A stretch of 5,066 nt of DNA from JBHGAV01 sp041946685 (GCA_041946685.1 JBHGAV010000123.1:1-5066), one strand, 5' to 3'; counted from the stretch's first letter, positions 1 through 5,066 are shown. Made by a program: numbers and translations. Notes: generated by a model not told the origin, from the letters alone.

Positions 1-965
1 ACCGGGCAGTAGTTCAAACAGGCGCCGCAGCGGATGCAGTAGAGCGTCTGGCGCTTGTCCCGGTCCTCCAGCACAGTGCTGCGGCCGTTATCGAGCAGCA
101 CCAGGTAGAATTCCTCCGGCCCGTCCAGCTCGCCTTCCCTGCGCGGTCCGGCCAGGAAGGATGTGTACACCGTCAGTTCCTGGCCCGTCGAGCTGCGCGC
201 CAGCAGTTTGAGGAAAACCGCCAGGTCCTGGGCCCGGGGCACCAGCTTCTCGATGCCCGCAATGGCCACATGGATCCGGGGCAGCGCGGTGGTGAGCCGG
301 GCGTTGCCCTCGTTGGTCACCAGCACCACGGCGCCGGAATCGGCAACCAGGAAATTCGCCCCGCTCACCCCGATGTCCGCCTTGAGGAACTTCTCCCGCA
401 GCACCCGGCGGGCGATCATGGTCTGTTTTTCCGGCACCGTCTCATGCTCGACGCCCAGGTTCCTGGTGAACAGGTCCGCGACGTCGTAGCGCGTCATGTG
501 CATCGACGGACCCACGATGTGGTACGGGCGCTGGTGGGCCAGCTGGACCAGGAACTCCCCCAGGTCCGTCTCCACCGTCTCCAGCCCGCGCTCGTTCAAG
601 CGCTCGTTGAAGTCGATCTCCTCGGTGGCCATCGATTTCGACTTGACGATGCGGCGCACGCCCTTCTCGTTTGCCAGCCGCACCATGAAGTCGGCCACTT
701 CGGCCCCGTCTTTGGCAAAGATCACCTTGCCGCCGCGCGCCGCGACGTTGCGCTCCAGCTGCTCGAGATAGTAATCCAGGTTCTCGATGGTGTGTTTCTT
801 GAGCCGGCTGGCCTGATCCCGCAGCTCCTCGTATTCGGGCAATGCGCGCGGCGACACCGCCTCGCGCCGCTGCGAGAGCAGCCGTCCCGTGGCAACGTAG
901 GAGGCCAGCAGCAGGTTGGCGTCGGCCAGGGTCTTGTGGATCTTGCGGTCGAACTCGACTGACAT
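1..965 (-). CDS. lutB: LutB-like iron-sulfur lactate oxidation protein (C-terminus cut by window edge)
   Basis: Cytoplasmic subunit of the LutABC system, which oxidises L-lactate to pyruvate. The reading frame is open from the ATG at 965 to the left edge, giving 321 complete codons; family members are about 470 residues, so roughly the last third is missing. Residues 1-75 are a helical N-terminus. Residues about 78-295 form the LUD domain, with the family-typical stretch KSKSMATEEIDFNERLNERG (108-127), the ETDLGEF segment (132-138), GPSMHMTRYDV (152-162) and the DSGAVVLVTNEGNAR segment (209-223). A ferredoxin-type 4Fe-4S motif, CIRCGACLNYCP, sits at 310-321 with cysteines 310, 313, 316 and 320. 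The second cluster expected in the family would lie outside the window. The ATG was chosen because TAGGAGG lies just upstream and overlaps the lutA stop, which implies translational coupling. The lutA neighbour and the order A-B support the assignment. The actual donor substrate (lactate or another 2-hydroxyacid) is inferred from family only. Confidence 0.93.
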   Translation of the reverse strand, partial: MSVEFDRKIHKTLADANLLLASYVATGRLLSQRREAVSPRALPEYEELRDQASRLKKHTIENLDYYLEQLERNVAARGGKVIFAKDGAEVADFMVRLANEKGVRRIVKSKSMATEEIDFNERLNERGLETVETDLGEFLVQLAHQRPYHIVGPSMHMTRYDVADLFTRNLGVEHETVPEKQTMIARRVLREKFLKADIGVSGANFLVADSGAVVLVTNEGNARLTTALPRIHVAIAGIEKLVPRAQDLAVFLKLLARSSTGQELTVYTSFLAGPRREGELDGPEEFYLVLLDNGRSTVLEDRDKRQTLYCIRCGACLNYCP

Positions 966-969
966 GGCG

Positions 970-976
970 CCTCCTA
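970..976 (-). promoter_or_regulatory. lutB ribosome binding site overlapping the lutA stop codon
   Basis: On the minus strand the bases read TAGGAGG, then CGCC, then the lutB ATG. The TAG is the lutA stop codon, so the Shine-Dalgarno is embedded in the end of lutA. The GGAGG core lies 4 nt from the ATG. This is the strongest Shine-Dalgarno in the window. It supports a coupled lutA-lutB transcript and fixes the lutB start. Confidence 0.8.
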
Positions 977-1699
977 CCGGCTGGCCAGCACCTCGGCCAG
1001 ATGCAGCGTGCGGACCGGAAGGCCCGCACGGGAAAGCACGCCCTTGATCTGCATCAGGCAGCTGGAATCGATGCCCACCACCGTGTCCGCTCCGGTTCGC
1101 AGGATGGCCTCCACCTTGGTCTTCGCCATGGCCGCCGACAGCTCCCCGAATTTCACGGCAAAGGTGCCGCCGAAACCGCAGCACTCCTCGGGCGGGTCCA
1201 TCTCCCGCAACTCCAGCCCGCGCACGCGGCTCAGCAACAGGCGCGGCCCTTCCTTGATCTTCAGCTCACGCAGCCCGTGGCAGCTGTCGTGAAATGTCGC
1301 CACGGAATCCAGGCGCGCCCCCACGTCCTCCACCCCCGCCACTTCCAGCAGAAACCTGGAGAACTCCCAGATGCGCGGGATCAGGGCGCGGGTCGCTTCC
1401 AGGTAAGCCGGTTCCTTTGCGAACAGTTCCTCATAGTGGCGGCTGATCATGGAGGTGCAGGAGCCCGAGGGGATCACGACGTACTCAGCGCCGCGGAAAA
1501 CATCCAGGAAATGACGGGCTACTCCGCGCGCCTCGGCAGGATATCCGCTATTGAAGGCGGGCTGCCCGCAGCAGGTCTGTGCCTCGGGGAAATCCACCCG
1601 CCAGCCCACCCGCTCCAGCACTTCCGCCATGGCCATCCCCACCTGGGGGAACAACTGGTCGATGATGCAGGTGACGAACAATGAGACCCGTTTGCCCAT
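974..1699 (-). CDS. lutA: LutA-like (Fe-S)-binding protein, two CCG domains
   Basis: First gene of the lactate-utilisation operon and a cytoplasmic partner of LutB and LutC in lactate oxidation. The 241-residue length matches the LutA/YkgE family. Two cysteine-rich (CCG, PF02754-type) domains are visible. The first has C11, then CCGQPAFNSGY with C43-C44, then C81 in SGSCTSM. The second has C140 in HDSCHGLRELK, then ECCGFGGTF with C173-C174, then C214 in DSSCLMQ. These are the usual ligands for a non-cubane-type cluster or for heterodisulfide-reductase-like chemistry. There is no signal peptide. The ATG at 1699 gives a typical N-terminus (MGKRVSLFVTCIID), but the bases just upstream contain no purine-rich Shine-Dalgarno. 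A candidate extended -10 element ends only 10 nt before the ATG, so a very short 5' leader is possible. lutB follows after 8 nt. The family assignment is firm; lactate as substrate is family knowledge and has not been tested here. Confidence 0.94.
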   Translation of the reverse strand: MGKRVSLFVTCIIDQLFPQVGMAMAEVLERVGWRVDFPEAQTCCGQPAFNSGYPAEARGVARHFLDVFRGAEYVVIPSGSCTSMISRHYEELFAKEPAYLEATRALIPRIWEFSRFLLEVAGVEDVGARLDSVATFHDSCHGLRELKIKEGPRLLLSRVRGLELREMDPPEECCGFGGTFAVKFGELSAAMAKTKVEAILRTGADTVVGIDSSCLMQIKGVLSRAGLPVRTLHLAEVLASR

Positions 1700-1709
1700 G
1701 AAACGGTCA

Positions 1710-1718
1710 ATTGTAGCA
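1710..1718 (-). promoter_or_regulatory. Candidate extended -10 promoter of the lutAB operon
   Basis: Read on the minus strand, these bases are TGC followed by TACAAT: an extended -10 (TGN) plus a five-of-six match to TATAAT. No convincing -35 is seen 16-18 nt upstream. Initiation about 7 nt downstream would leave only 3-5 nt before the lutA ATG. The 11-mer AAGTGCTACAA (1721 to 1711) overlapping it also fits the GT-N3-AC core of FadR/LldR-type GntR operators. Short motifs like these arise by chance, so confidence is low. Confidence 0.35.
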
Positions 1719-1776
1719 CTTGGCGTCCGGCCGCCCTCCGGAAGCGCCTTTCACCACTTGCAGCCATGCAGGCGAA

Positions 1777-1801
1777 CCCGGCACGCCGCCAAAGCGCCGG
1801 G
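1777..1801. repeat. GC-rich inverted repeat between divergent promoters
   Basis: CCCGGC (1777-1782) and GCCGGG (1796-1801) are perfect complements separated by 13 nt. It lies upstream of both candidate promoters, so as RNA it would probably not be transcribed from either. A protein-binding site is possible, but six GC-only pairs in GC-rich DNA can easily be chance. Confidence 0.3.
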
Positions 1802-1833
1802 GTGCATTTTCCTGTCATCCGGCGCGTGCCATC

Positions 1834-1842
1834 TGTTATCAT
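1834..1842 (+). promoter_or_regulatory. Candidate extended -10 promoter of the desaturase gene
   Basis: TGT followed by TATCAT is an extended -10 with a five-of-six match to TATAAT. No good -35 is seen 17-18 nt upstream. Initiation near 1849 would give a 5' leader of about 87 nt before the ATG at 1936, and that leader contains both hairpins described separately. Confidence 0.35.
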
Positions 1843-1851
1843 CGGACTAGG

Positions 1852-1901
1852 CTTTTGAGGGAGCTGCCGCGTCCTTTCATCCGATCGCCACTTCTCAAAA
1901 G
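1852..1901 (+). repeat. 8-bp inverted repeat in the desaturase leader
   Basis: CTTTTGAG (1852-1859) and CTCAAAAG (1894-1901) are perfect complements with 34 nt between them; two more G-U pairs could extend the stem inward. It begins just downstream of the predicted transcription start. It could be a leader RNA stem or a spaced operator. The match is AT-rich in a GC-rich genome, which makes chance less likely but does not exclude it. Confidence 0.5.
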
Positions 1902-1907
1902 ACAAGA

Positions 1908-1930
1908 CTTCAAGTACTGGGGCACTTAAG
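1908..1930 (+). promoter_or_regulatory. Hairpin abutting the desaturase ribosome binding site
   Basis: CTT (1908-1910) plus AAGT (1912-1915) can pair with ACTTAAG (1924-1930), giving seven base pairs with one bulged C at 1911 and an 8-nt loop. Its 3' arm ends on the first G of the GAGGGA that precedes the ATG at 1936, so folding would partly mask or crowd the ribosome binding site. A role in translation control is inference. Confidence 0.4.
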
Positions 1931-1935
1931 AGGGA

Positions 1936-2658
1936 ATGAGCATTTTCTGGATGATCGTCACGACCCTGTTGATCCTGCAGATCTCCGTGTTCTGCACCAC
2001 CATTTACCTGCACCGGACCAAGACCCACCGGGCATTGGAACTGCACCCTGCCGTCGGACTGCTGATGCACCTGCATCTCAGCGTCTTCACGGGCATTGTG
2101 CCGCGGCAATGGGCCGCCGTGCATCGCAAACACCACCATTTCTCCGACCAGGAAGGCGACCCGCACAGCCCCCGTATTTACGGACTCTGGACCGTCCTCT
2201 TCGGCAATTACTACTTCTACAAGAAGGAAGCCGCGAACCTTGAGGTTGTCCGCAAGTACACTCCGGACTGGAAGAACGACCTCCTGGACGGGCTTCCTTT
2301 CATGGAGTGGGCCGGCCTGGTGGGGCTGGGCGTCTTCATGCTGCTGTTCGGCCTGATCTGGGGCCCGGTAGCCTGGCTGGCTCACGCCGTGCTCTACGTG
2401 CTGCTCAACGCCACGATCAACAGCGTCTGCCACATGATCGGCTACCGCAATTTCGACAATGGAGCGACCAACCTGCAATGGGTGGCCTGGATCACGGCCG
2501 GCGAGGGATTGCACAACAACCACCACGAGCACCCCACCTCGGCCCTGTTCGCGCTGCGCGGCCGCGAGGTGGATCCGGCATGGCCCGTGGTGCGCGTACT
2601 GGTCCGCCTGGGTTTGGCCAAAGTGCAGCCTCTGCCCCTGGCACGCGCCGCCGCCTGA
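1936..2658 (+). CDS. Membrane fatty acid desaturase (acyl-CoA/acyl-lipid delta-9 type)
   Basis: A diiron membrane desaturase of 240 residues that should introduce a cis double bond into a saturated fatty acyl chain, using O2 and an electron donor. All three histidine boxes are present: HRTKTH (26-31), HRKHHH (63-68) and HNNHHEHP (193-200), plus N162/H166 in the NSVCH stretch expected to help bind iron. Membrane segments are likely at about 3-25, 39-56 and 121-160. The wording LHRTKTHRALELHP and HRKHH...DPHSP resembles the Pseudomonas DesB/OLE1-like group (COG1398). That group is usually about 300-390 residues, and this protein lacks the C-terminal extension, ending about 40 residues after the last histidine box. 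The ATG is fixed by an in-frame TAA at 1927-1929. GAGGG lies only 1 nt before it, an unusually short spacing. It is probably transcribed alone, divergent from lutA. No ferredoxin or reductase partner is in view. Acyl-CoA versus phospholipid substrate cannot be decided from sequence. Confidence 0.93.
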   Translation: MSIFWMIVTTLLILQISVFCTTIYLHRTKTHRALELHPAVGLLMHLHLSVFTGIVPRQWAAVHRKHHHFSDQEGDPHSPRIYGLWTVLFGNYYFYKKEAANLEVVRKYTPDWKNDLLDGLPFMEWAGLVGLGVFMLLFGLIWGPVAWLAHAVLYVLLNATINSVCHMIGYRNFDNGATNLQWVAWITAGEGLHNNHHEHPTSALFALRGREVDPAWPVVRVLVRLGLAKVQPLPLARAAA

Positions 2659-2666
2659 CGGCTTTT
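2650..2666 (+). terminator. Weak possible terminator overlapping the desaturase stop
   Basis: GCCG (2650-2653) and CGGC (2659-2662) form a 4-bp GC stem around a 5-nt loop that contains the TGA stop, followed directly by TTTT. The stem is short and the T-run stops at four, so it is a marginal intrinsic terminator. There is no matching T-run for the opposite strand. Confidence 0.25.
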
Positions 2667-3564
2667 AAGGCAGCTTGTAGACCCGGTGGGCCGTCCGGCC
2701 CAGGATCCACTCTTTGTCTTCGGGGCGGAAGAAGGGGATGGTTTCCTTCATGATCAGGTACTCGAAGAAATTGGCCCAGATCAGCCGCCGCGGCCCGTAG
2801 CGGTCGTACAGCCGGCGCAGGAACGGCCATACGTCCCGGTAGGGCGGCTCCTTGGTCCTGGACGGGTTGTGCAGCGAGGTTCTCACATACACGTTGGGCA
2901 GCCGCGCCATGTCCAGCAGCGGGCCGAAGCCGTCGCTGTCCGGAGCGTTGATGTCGATCATGGCGATATGGTCGATCACCACGTTCACGCCCGGGAAACG
3001 CTCGGCCATGTCGGCCACCTGGCGCACCTGGTGGGGCGCCAGGAAGATGTTGAACACGGCGCCCAGTTGCTCGGCCTTCTTCCACAGCGGATAGCACACC
3101 GGATCGTTCAGCCAAACCACGTCACGGTCGTAGATGGGGCTGAGCCGCAGACCGATCAGGCCGTCTTCCCGGATCAGCCGCTCCAGGCGCGAAGGGTTCT
3201 CTTTATCCGAAGGCGGATACAGGCGGTACCCCACCAGCAGCCCGATGCCCGCAAATTTGCCCGGGTAGGTTTTGATGCAGTGACTGGTGTACGAGTTGTT
3301 GCGCCCGTAATAGCAGACGTGGGAGATCACCACCTGGTCCACTTTGTAGGTGCGCATCTCGGACAGCAGGAACTCCGCCGAGTAGTCGTATTTCGGCAGG
3401 TTGGTGGGGCAGGTGGCCAGTTGGCGGTCGATCGGGAAGCGGGGATCATTGGTCACCCAGGCGTGCTCGGCGGCGTTCACCACCGGCGCCCGGCCCCCCT
3501 GAGCCAACCCTCCCCCCTCCAGGCCGGCCGCAGCCGCACAGGCAAGTACCGTTCTACGGGTCAT
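2665..3564 (-). CDS. Amidohydrolase-2 family (COG3618) TIM-barrel protein with degenerate active site
   Basis: A 299-residue protein of the amidohydrolase 2 fold (PF04909-type), the superfamily that includes lactone hydrolases and decarboxylases such as LigI and ACMSD. The N-terminus MTRRTVLACAAAAGL looks like a short Tat-type leader (RR at 3-4), but the hydrophobic core is short and a Glu follows at 16, so export is only likely. Mature-domain landmarks are VNAAEHAWVTNDPRFP (29-44), GLIGLRLSPIYD (135-146), H178 in the LAPHQ segment, and VVIDHIAM with H199. Where active relatives read D-x-H-x-H-x-W, this protein has N-A-A-E-H-A-W, losing the first His. Where they read G-S-D-[FW]-P it has A-N-F-F-E (264-268), losing the catalytic Asp. 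It may therefore be metal-free, use different residues, or be a non-enzymatic relative. The ATG is the only start after an in-frame TGA 15 nt upstream; no Shine-Dalgarno is seen. It converges with the desaturase, 6 nt apart. Substrate unknown. Confidence 0.85.
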   Translation of the reverse strand: MTRRTVLACAAAAGLEGGGLAQGGRAPVVNAAEHAWVTNDPRFPIDRQLATCPTNLPKYDYSAEFLLSEMRTYKVDQVVISHVCYYGRNNSYTSHCIKTYPGKFAGIGLLVGYRLYPPSDKENPSRLERLIREDGLIGLRLSPIYDRDVVWLNDPVCYPLWKKAEQLGAVFNIFLAPHQVRQVADMAERFPGVNVVIDHIAMIDINAPDSDGFGPLLDMARLPNVYVRTSLHNPSRTKEPPYRDVWPFLRRLYDRYGPRRLIWANFFEYLIMKETIPFFRPEDKEWILGRTAHRVYKLP

Positions 3565-3570
3565 TGCCGC

Positions 3571-3579
3571 ACTGTATCA
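3571..3579 (-). promoter_or_regulatory. Candidate extended -10 promoter of the amidohydrolase gene
   Basis: On the minus strand the bases read TGA followed by TACAGT, an extended -10 with a four-of-six match to TATAAT. Its end lies 6 nt before the A of the ATG at 3564, so initiation at the usual distance would fall on or next to the start codon and give a leaderless mRNA. This agrees with the absence of a Shine-Dalgarno. A weaker plus-strand hexamer, TATCAC (3575-3580), overlaps it and could serve the divergent gene. Confidence 0.3.
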
Positions 3580-3626
3580 CGCCGGAGACCGCGCGGGTAT
3601 CGGACCGGCATCGCGCCGCAACGCGC

Positions 3627-3666
3627 TGCCGGGCCGTGACGGCAAGGAGCGGCCGTGCTCCGCTCC
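3627..3666 (+). repeat. Two tandem inverted repeats upstream of the Sde182-like gene
   Basis: TGCCG (3627-3631) pairs with CGGCA (3640-3644) over an 8-nt loop. One base further on, GGAGCGG (3646-3652) pairs perfectly with CCGCTCC (3660-3666) over a 7-nt loop. Both lie in the 129-bp divergent gap, ending 27 nt before the ATG at 3694. They could be leader hairpins or an operator. The second, with seven perfect pairs, is the better supported. Confidence 0.4.
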
Positions 3667-3693
3667 GGCCATGAGAGAATCAAGGCGATACCC

Positions 3694-5066
3694 ATGACGA
3701 GCCGTGTATTGGCAGTGCTGCTCGTGCTCATTGGCGCGGCCTTTGGAAAGGAGAAGCCGCGTCTCGTTGTACTCACCGACATTGGAGGCGATCCCGACGA
3801 CCAGCAGTCCATGATTCGCCTCATGACCTATGCGAATGAGTTCGATATCGAAGGCTTGATCGCATCGGCATCCGGCACCCCGGGCGAGCTGAAGGTGAAC
3901 ACGGTCCGCCCGGACCTGATCCGCCGGATTGTCGAGGCCTATGGCAACGTTCGCGGCAACCTGCAGCGCCACGCCGCCGGCTATCCTGCCGTCGAGCGGC
4001 TGCTCGCGGCGATCAGGTCCGGCAACCCGGAGCGCGGCGTGAAGGCTATCGGCGAGGGGAAGGACAGCGAGGGCTCGAACTGGATCGTCGCTCTGGCCGA
4101 TCGCGAAGATCCGCGCCCGGTCAACATCGCGATCTGGGGAGGTCCGACCGAACTGGCTCAGGCTCTCTGGCGCGTAAGGAACGAACGTTCCGAACCGGAG
4201 CGCAGGCGATTCGTGTCCCGGCTGCGAGTCTACGCAGTCGGACATCAGGACGATTCCGGACCGTGGATCGTAGCCAACTTTCCCGACCTCTTCTACGTTC
4301 TTTCAGCGGCCGATCCGGACGATGTATCAGGCCGGCCGGGCAAGGGACGCGACACACGGCTTTCGGCCTACCGGGGGATGTATCTGGGAGGCGACGAATC
4401 GGTGACTTCGAAGGCGTGGGTCGAGGCCAACATCAGCATCGGCCATGGTCCTCTGGGGGCGCTGTATCCGATGAAGACCTGGACGGCTCCAAACCCGCAC
4501 GGAGTTCTCAAGGAAGGCGATACGCCGTCCTGGTTCTATTTCCTGCCTCTCGGATTCAATGACCCCGATCATCCCGAATGGGGCGGCTGGGGCGGGCGCT
4601 TTCGCCAGATCCGCCCGAAGTTGTACAACGACGCTCTGGATACCGTAGGGGGAACTACGGATGCGAGGGCTACGGTATGGCGCTGGCGGAATGCCTTTCA
4701 GAACGACTTCGCGGCCCGCATGGACTGGTGCATCACACCCCGCCGGAAGGCGGCGAACCATGCGCCCATTGCCGCTCTGGACACGCCCGCTGTCACCGCA
4801 CGGGCGGGCGGACGCGTCCGCCTTCGCGCCGGCGCTTCGCGCGATCCCGACGGGGATGCACTCTCGCGACGATGGTTCGTCTACCGGGAAGCAGGCACCT
4901 TCGAAGGCAGCATCGCTCTGAGAGGAGAGACCAGCGACACCGTTGAATTCATTGCTCCGGCTGTGACAGAACCGCGCACGGTTCACCTGATTCTGGAGGT
5001 CACCGACAACGGCCGACCCGCGCTCACCGCCTGCCGCAGGGCGATTGTCACGCTGCAGCCGGCAGG
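3694..5066 (+). CDS. Secreted Sde182/DUF1593 nucleoside-hydrolase-like protein (extreme C-terminus cut by window edge)
   Basis: An exported protein of the DUF1593 (PF07632, Sde182 nucleoside-hydrolase-like) family; 457 codons are in view, close to the usual full length, so only a few residues should be missing. A clear Sec signal peptide, MTSRVLAVLLVLIGAAFG, is followed by K19. The nucleoside-hydrolase-like domain (about 23-345) opens with LTDIGGDPDDQQSMIRLMTY (27-46), whose Asp cluster (29, 33, 35, 36) corresponds to the Ca-binding DxDxGxDD motif of nucleoside hydrolases. It continues with WGGPTEL (148-154), GHQDDSGPW (183-191) and PEWGGWGGR (294-302). From about 355 to the end is an Ig/PKD-like beta domain with SRDPDGD (382-388), a likely calcium loop, matching the Sde182 C-terminal domain. 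The family was named from a cellulose-binding Saccharophagus protein; true substrate is unknown, but a glycosidic or carbohydrate ligand is plausible. ATG 3694 was chosen because it gives the perfect signal peptide; AAGGCG lies 6 nt upstream. Divergent from the amidohydrolase. Confidence 0.9.
   Translation, partial: MTSRVLAVLLVLIGAAFGKEKPRLVVLTDIGGDPDDQQSMIRLMTYANEFDIEGLIASASGTPGELKVNTVRPDLIRRIVEAYGNVRGNLQRHAAGYPAVERLLAAIRSGNPERGVKAIGEGKDSEGSNWIVALADREDPRPVNIAIWGGPTELAQALWRVRNERSEPERRRFVSRLRVYAVGHQDDSGPWIVANFPDLFYVLSAADPDDVSGRPGKGRDTRLSAYRGMYLGGDESVTSKAWVEANISIGHGPLGALYPMKTWTAPNPHGVLKEGDTPSWFYFLPLGFNDPDHPEWGGWGGRFRQIRPKLYNDALDTVGGTTDARATVWRWRNAFQNDFAARMDWCITPRRKAANHAPIAALDTPAVTARAGGRVRLRAGASRDPDGDALSRRWFVYREAGTFEGSIALRGETSDTVEFIAPAVTEPRTVHLILEVTDNGRPALTACRRAIVTLQPA

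Larger units (their letters stand above)
1700..1935. other. Divergent intergenic region between lutA and the desaturase
   Basis: This 236-bp stretch holds no convincing gene. It contains the candidate lutA -10 near its left end, two GC-rich inverted repeats in the middle (TCCGG with a 7-nt spacer to CCGGA at 1726-1742, and CCCGGC with a 13-nt spacer to GCCGGG at 1777-1801), the candidate desaturase -10 at 1834-1842, and two inverted repeats in the presumed desaturase leader. Its AT-richer right third (about 1830-1935) stands out from the surrounding coding DNA, as expected for a promoter and leader. Confidence 0.7.

Noticed and set aside
270..962. Plus-strand open frame opposite lutB
   Set aside because: The minus strand encodes a clear LutB with LUD domain and 4Fe-4S motif; this translation is low-complexity and has no family features.
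1726..1742. Inverted repeat TCCGG/CCGGA near the lutA -35 position
   Set aside because: Five GC-dominated pairs in GC-rich DNA are expected by chance, and no T-run or conserved operator pattern accompanies them; noted only within the intergenic entry.
1519..2532. Long minus-strand open frame (337 codons) antisense to the desaturase and running into lutA
   Set aside because: It lies opposite the fully supported desaturase and overlaps the lutA 5' end in another frame. Its translation is rich in His, Gln, Val and Arg with no recognisable domain, as expected for an antisense shadow in GC-rich DNA.
3538..3564. Lipoprotein signal (V-L-A-C at residues 6-9) in the amidohydrolase
   Set aside because: The cysteine comes only eight residues in, too early for a normal lipobox with its hydrophobic stretch; the RR pair fits a Tat-like leader better.
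2686..3639. Plus-strand open frame of 317 codons opposite the amidohydrolase
   Set aside because: Mirror of a well-supported gene; the predicted protein is dominated by Val, His, Gln and Arg and has no domain or signal sequence.
3655..3657. In-frame upstream GTG as an alternative start for the Sde182-like gene
   Set aside because: It would add 13 residues before a perfect Sec signal peptide and falls in the loop of an inverted repeat, so ATG 3694 is much better.
4327..4986. Minus-strand open frame opposite the Sde182-like gene
   Set aside because: The plus strand gives a continuous, domain-bearing secreted protein; this frame has no recognisable content.

Overview
The window is GC-rich bacterial chromosomal DNA with five protein genes, tightly packed, in three orientation blocks. 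There is no sign of a mobile element, CRISPR array, tRNA or rRNA. The gene mix is a lactate-oxidation lut operon, a COG3618-type amidohydrolase with a short Tat-like leader, and a secreted Sde182/DUF1593 protein. With the high GC this resembles soil Acidobacteria of the Solibacter/Bryobacter kind. That placement is inference from gene content and style only; Verrucomicrobia or Planctomycetes are not excluded.

Layout. From 1699 down to the left edge the minus strand carries lutA and then lutB, the latter cut by the window edge before its C-terminal iron-sulfur half is complete. lutB starts 8 nt after the lutA stop, with a strong Shine-Dalgarno that overlaps the stop codon. A 236-bp divergent intergenic region (1700-1935) separates lutA from a plus-strand membrane fatty acid desaturase (1936-2658). 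That region holds a candidate extended -10 promoter for each side and, in the desaturase leader, two inverted repeats. The desaturase converges on a minus-strand amidohydrolase-2 family gene (2665-3564) with only 6 nt between the two stop codons. Across a 129-bp divergent gap, a secreted nucleoside-hydrolase-like protein (from 3694) runs off the right edge, probably only a few residues short of its end.

How the genes fit together. Only lutA and lutB form a recognisable functional unit: with LutC, presumably encoded beyond the left edge, they oxidise lactate to pyruvate. The desaturase acts on membrane or acyl lipids. The other two are probably exported proteins of unknown substrate. Nothing ties the four transcription units into one pathway, and I see no clear novel multi-gene system. 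The points most worth a second look are the amidohydrolase, which has lost the canonical first metal-binding His and the canonical C-terminal Asp, the structured leader of the desaturase, and the recurring TGN-TAnnnT promoters, two of which would give near-leaderless mRNAs on genes lacking a Shine-Dalgarno.
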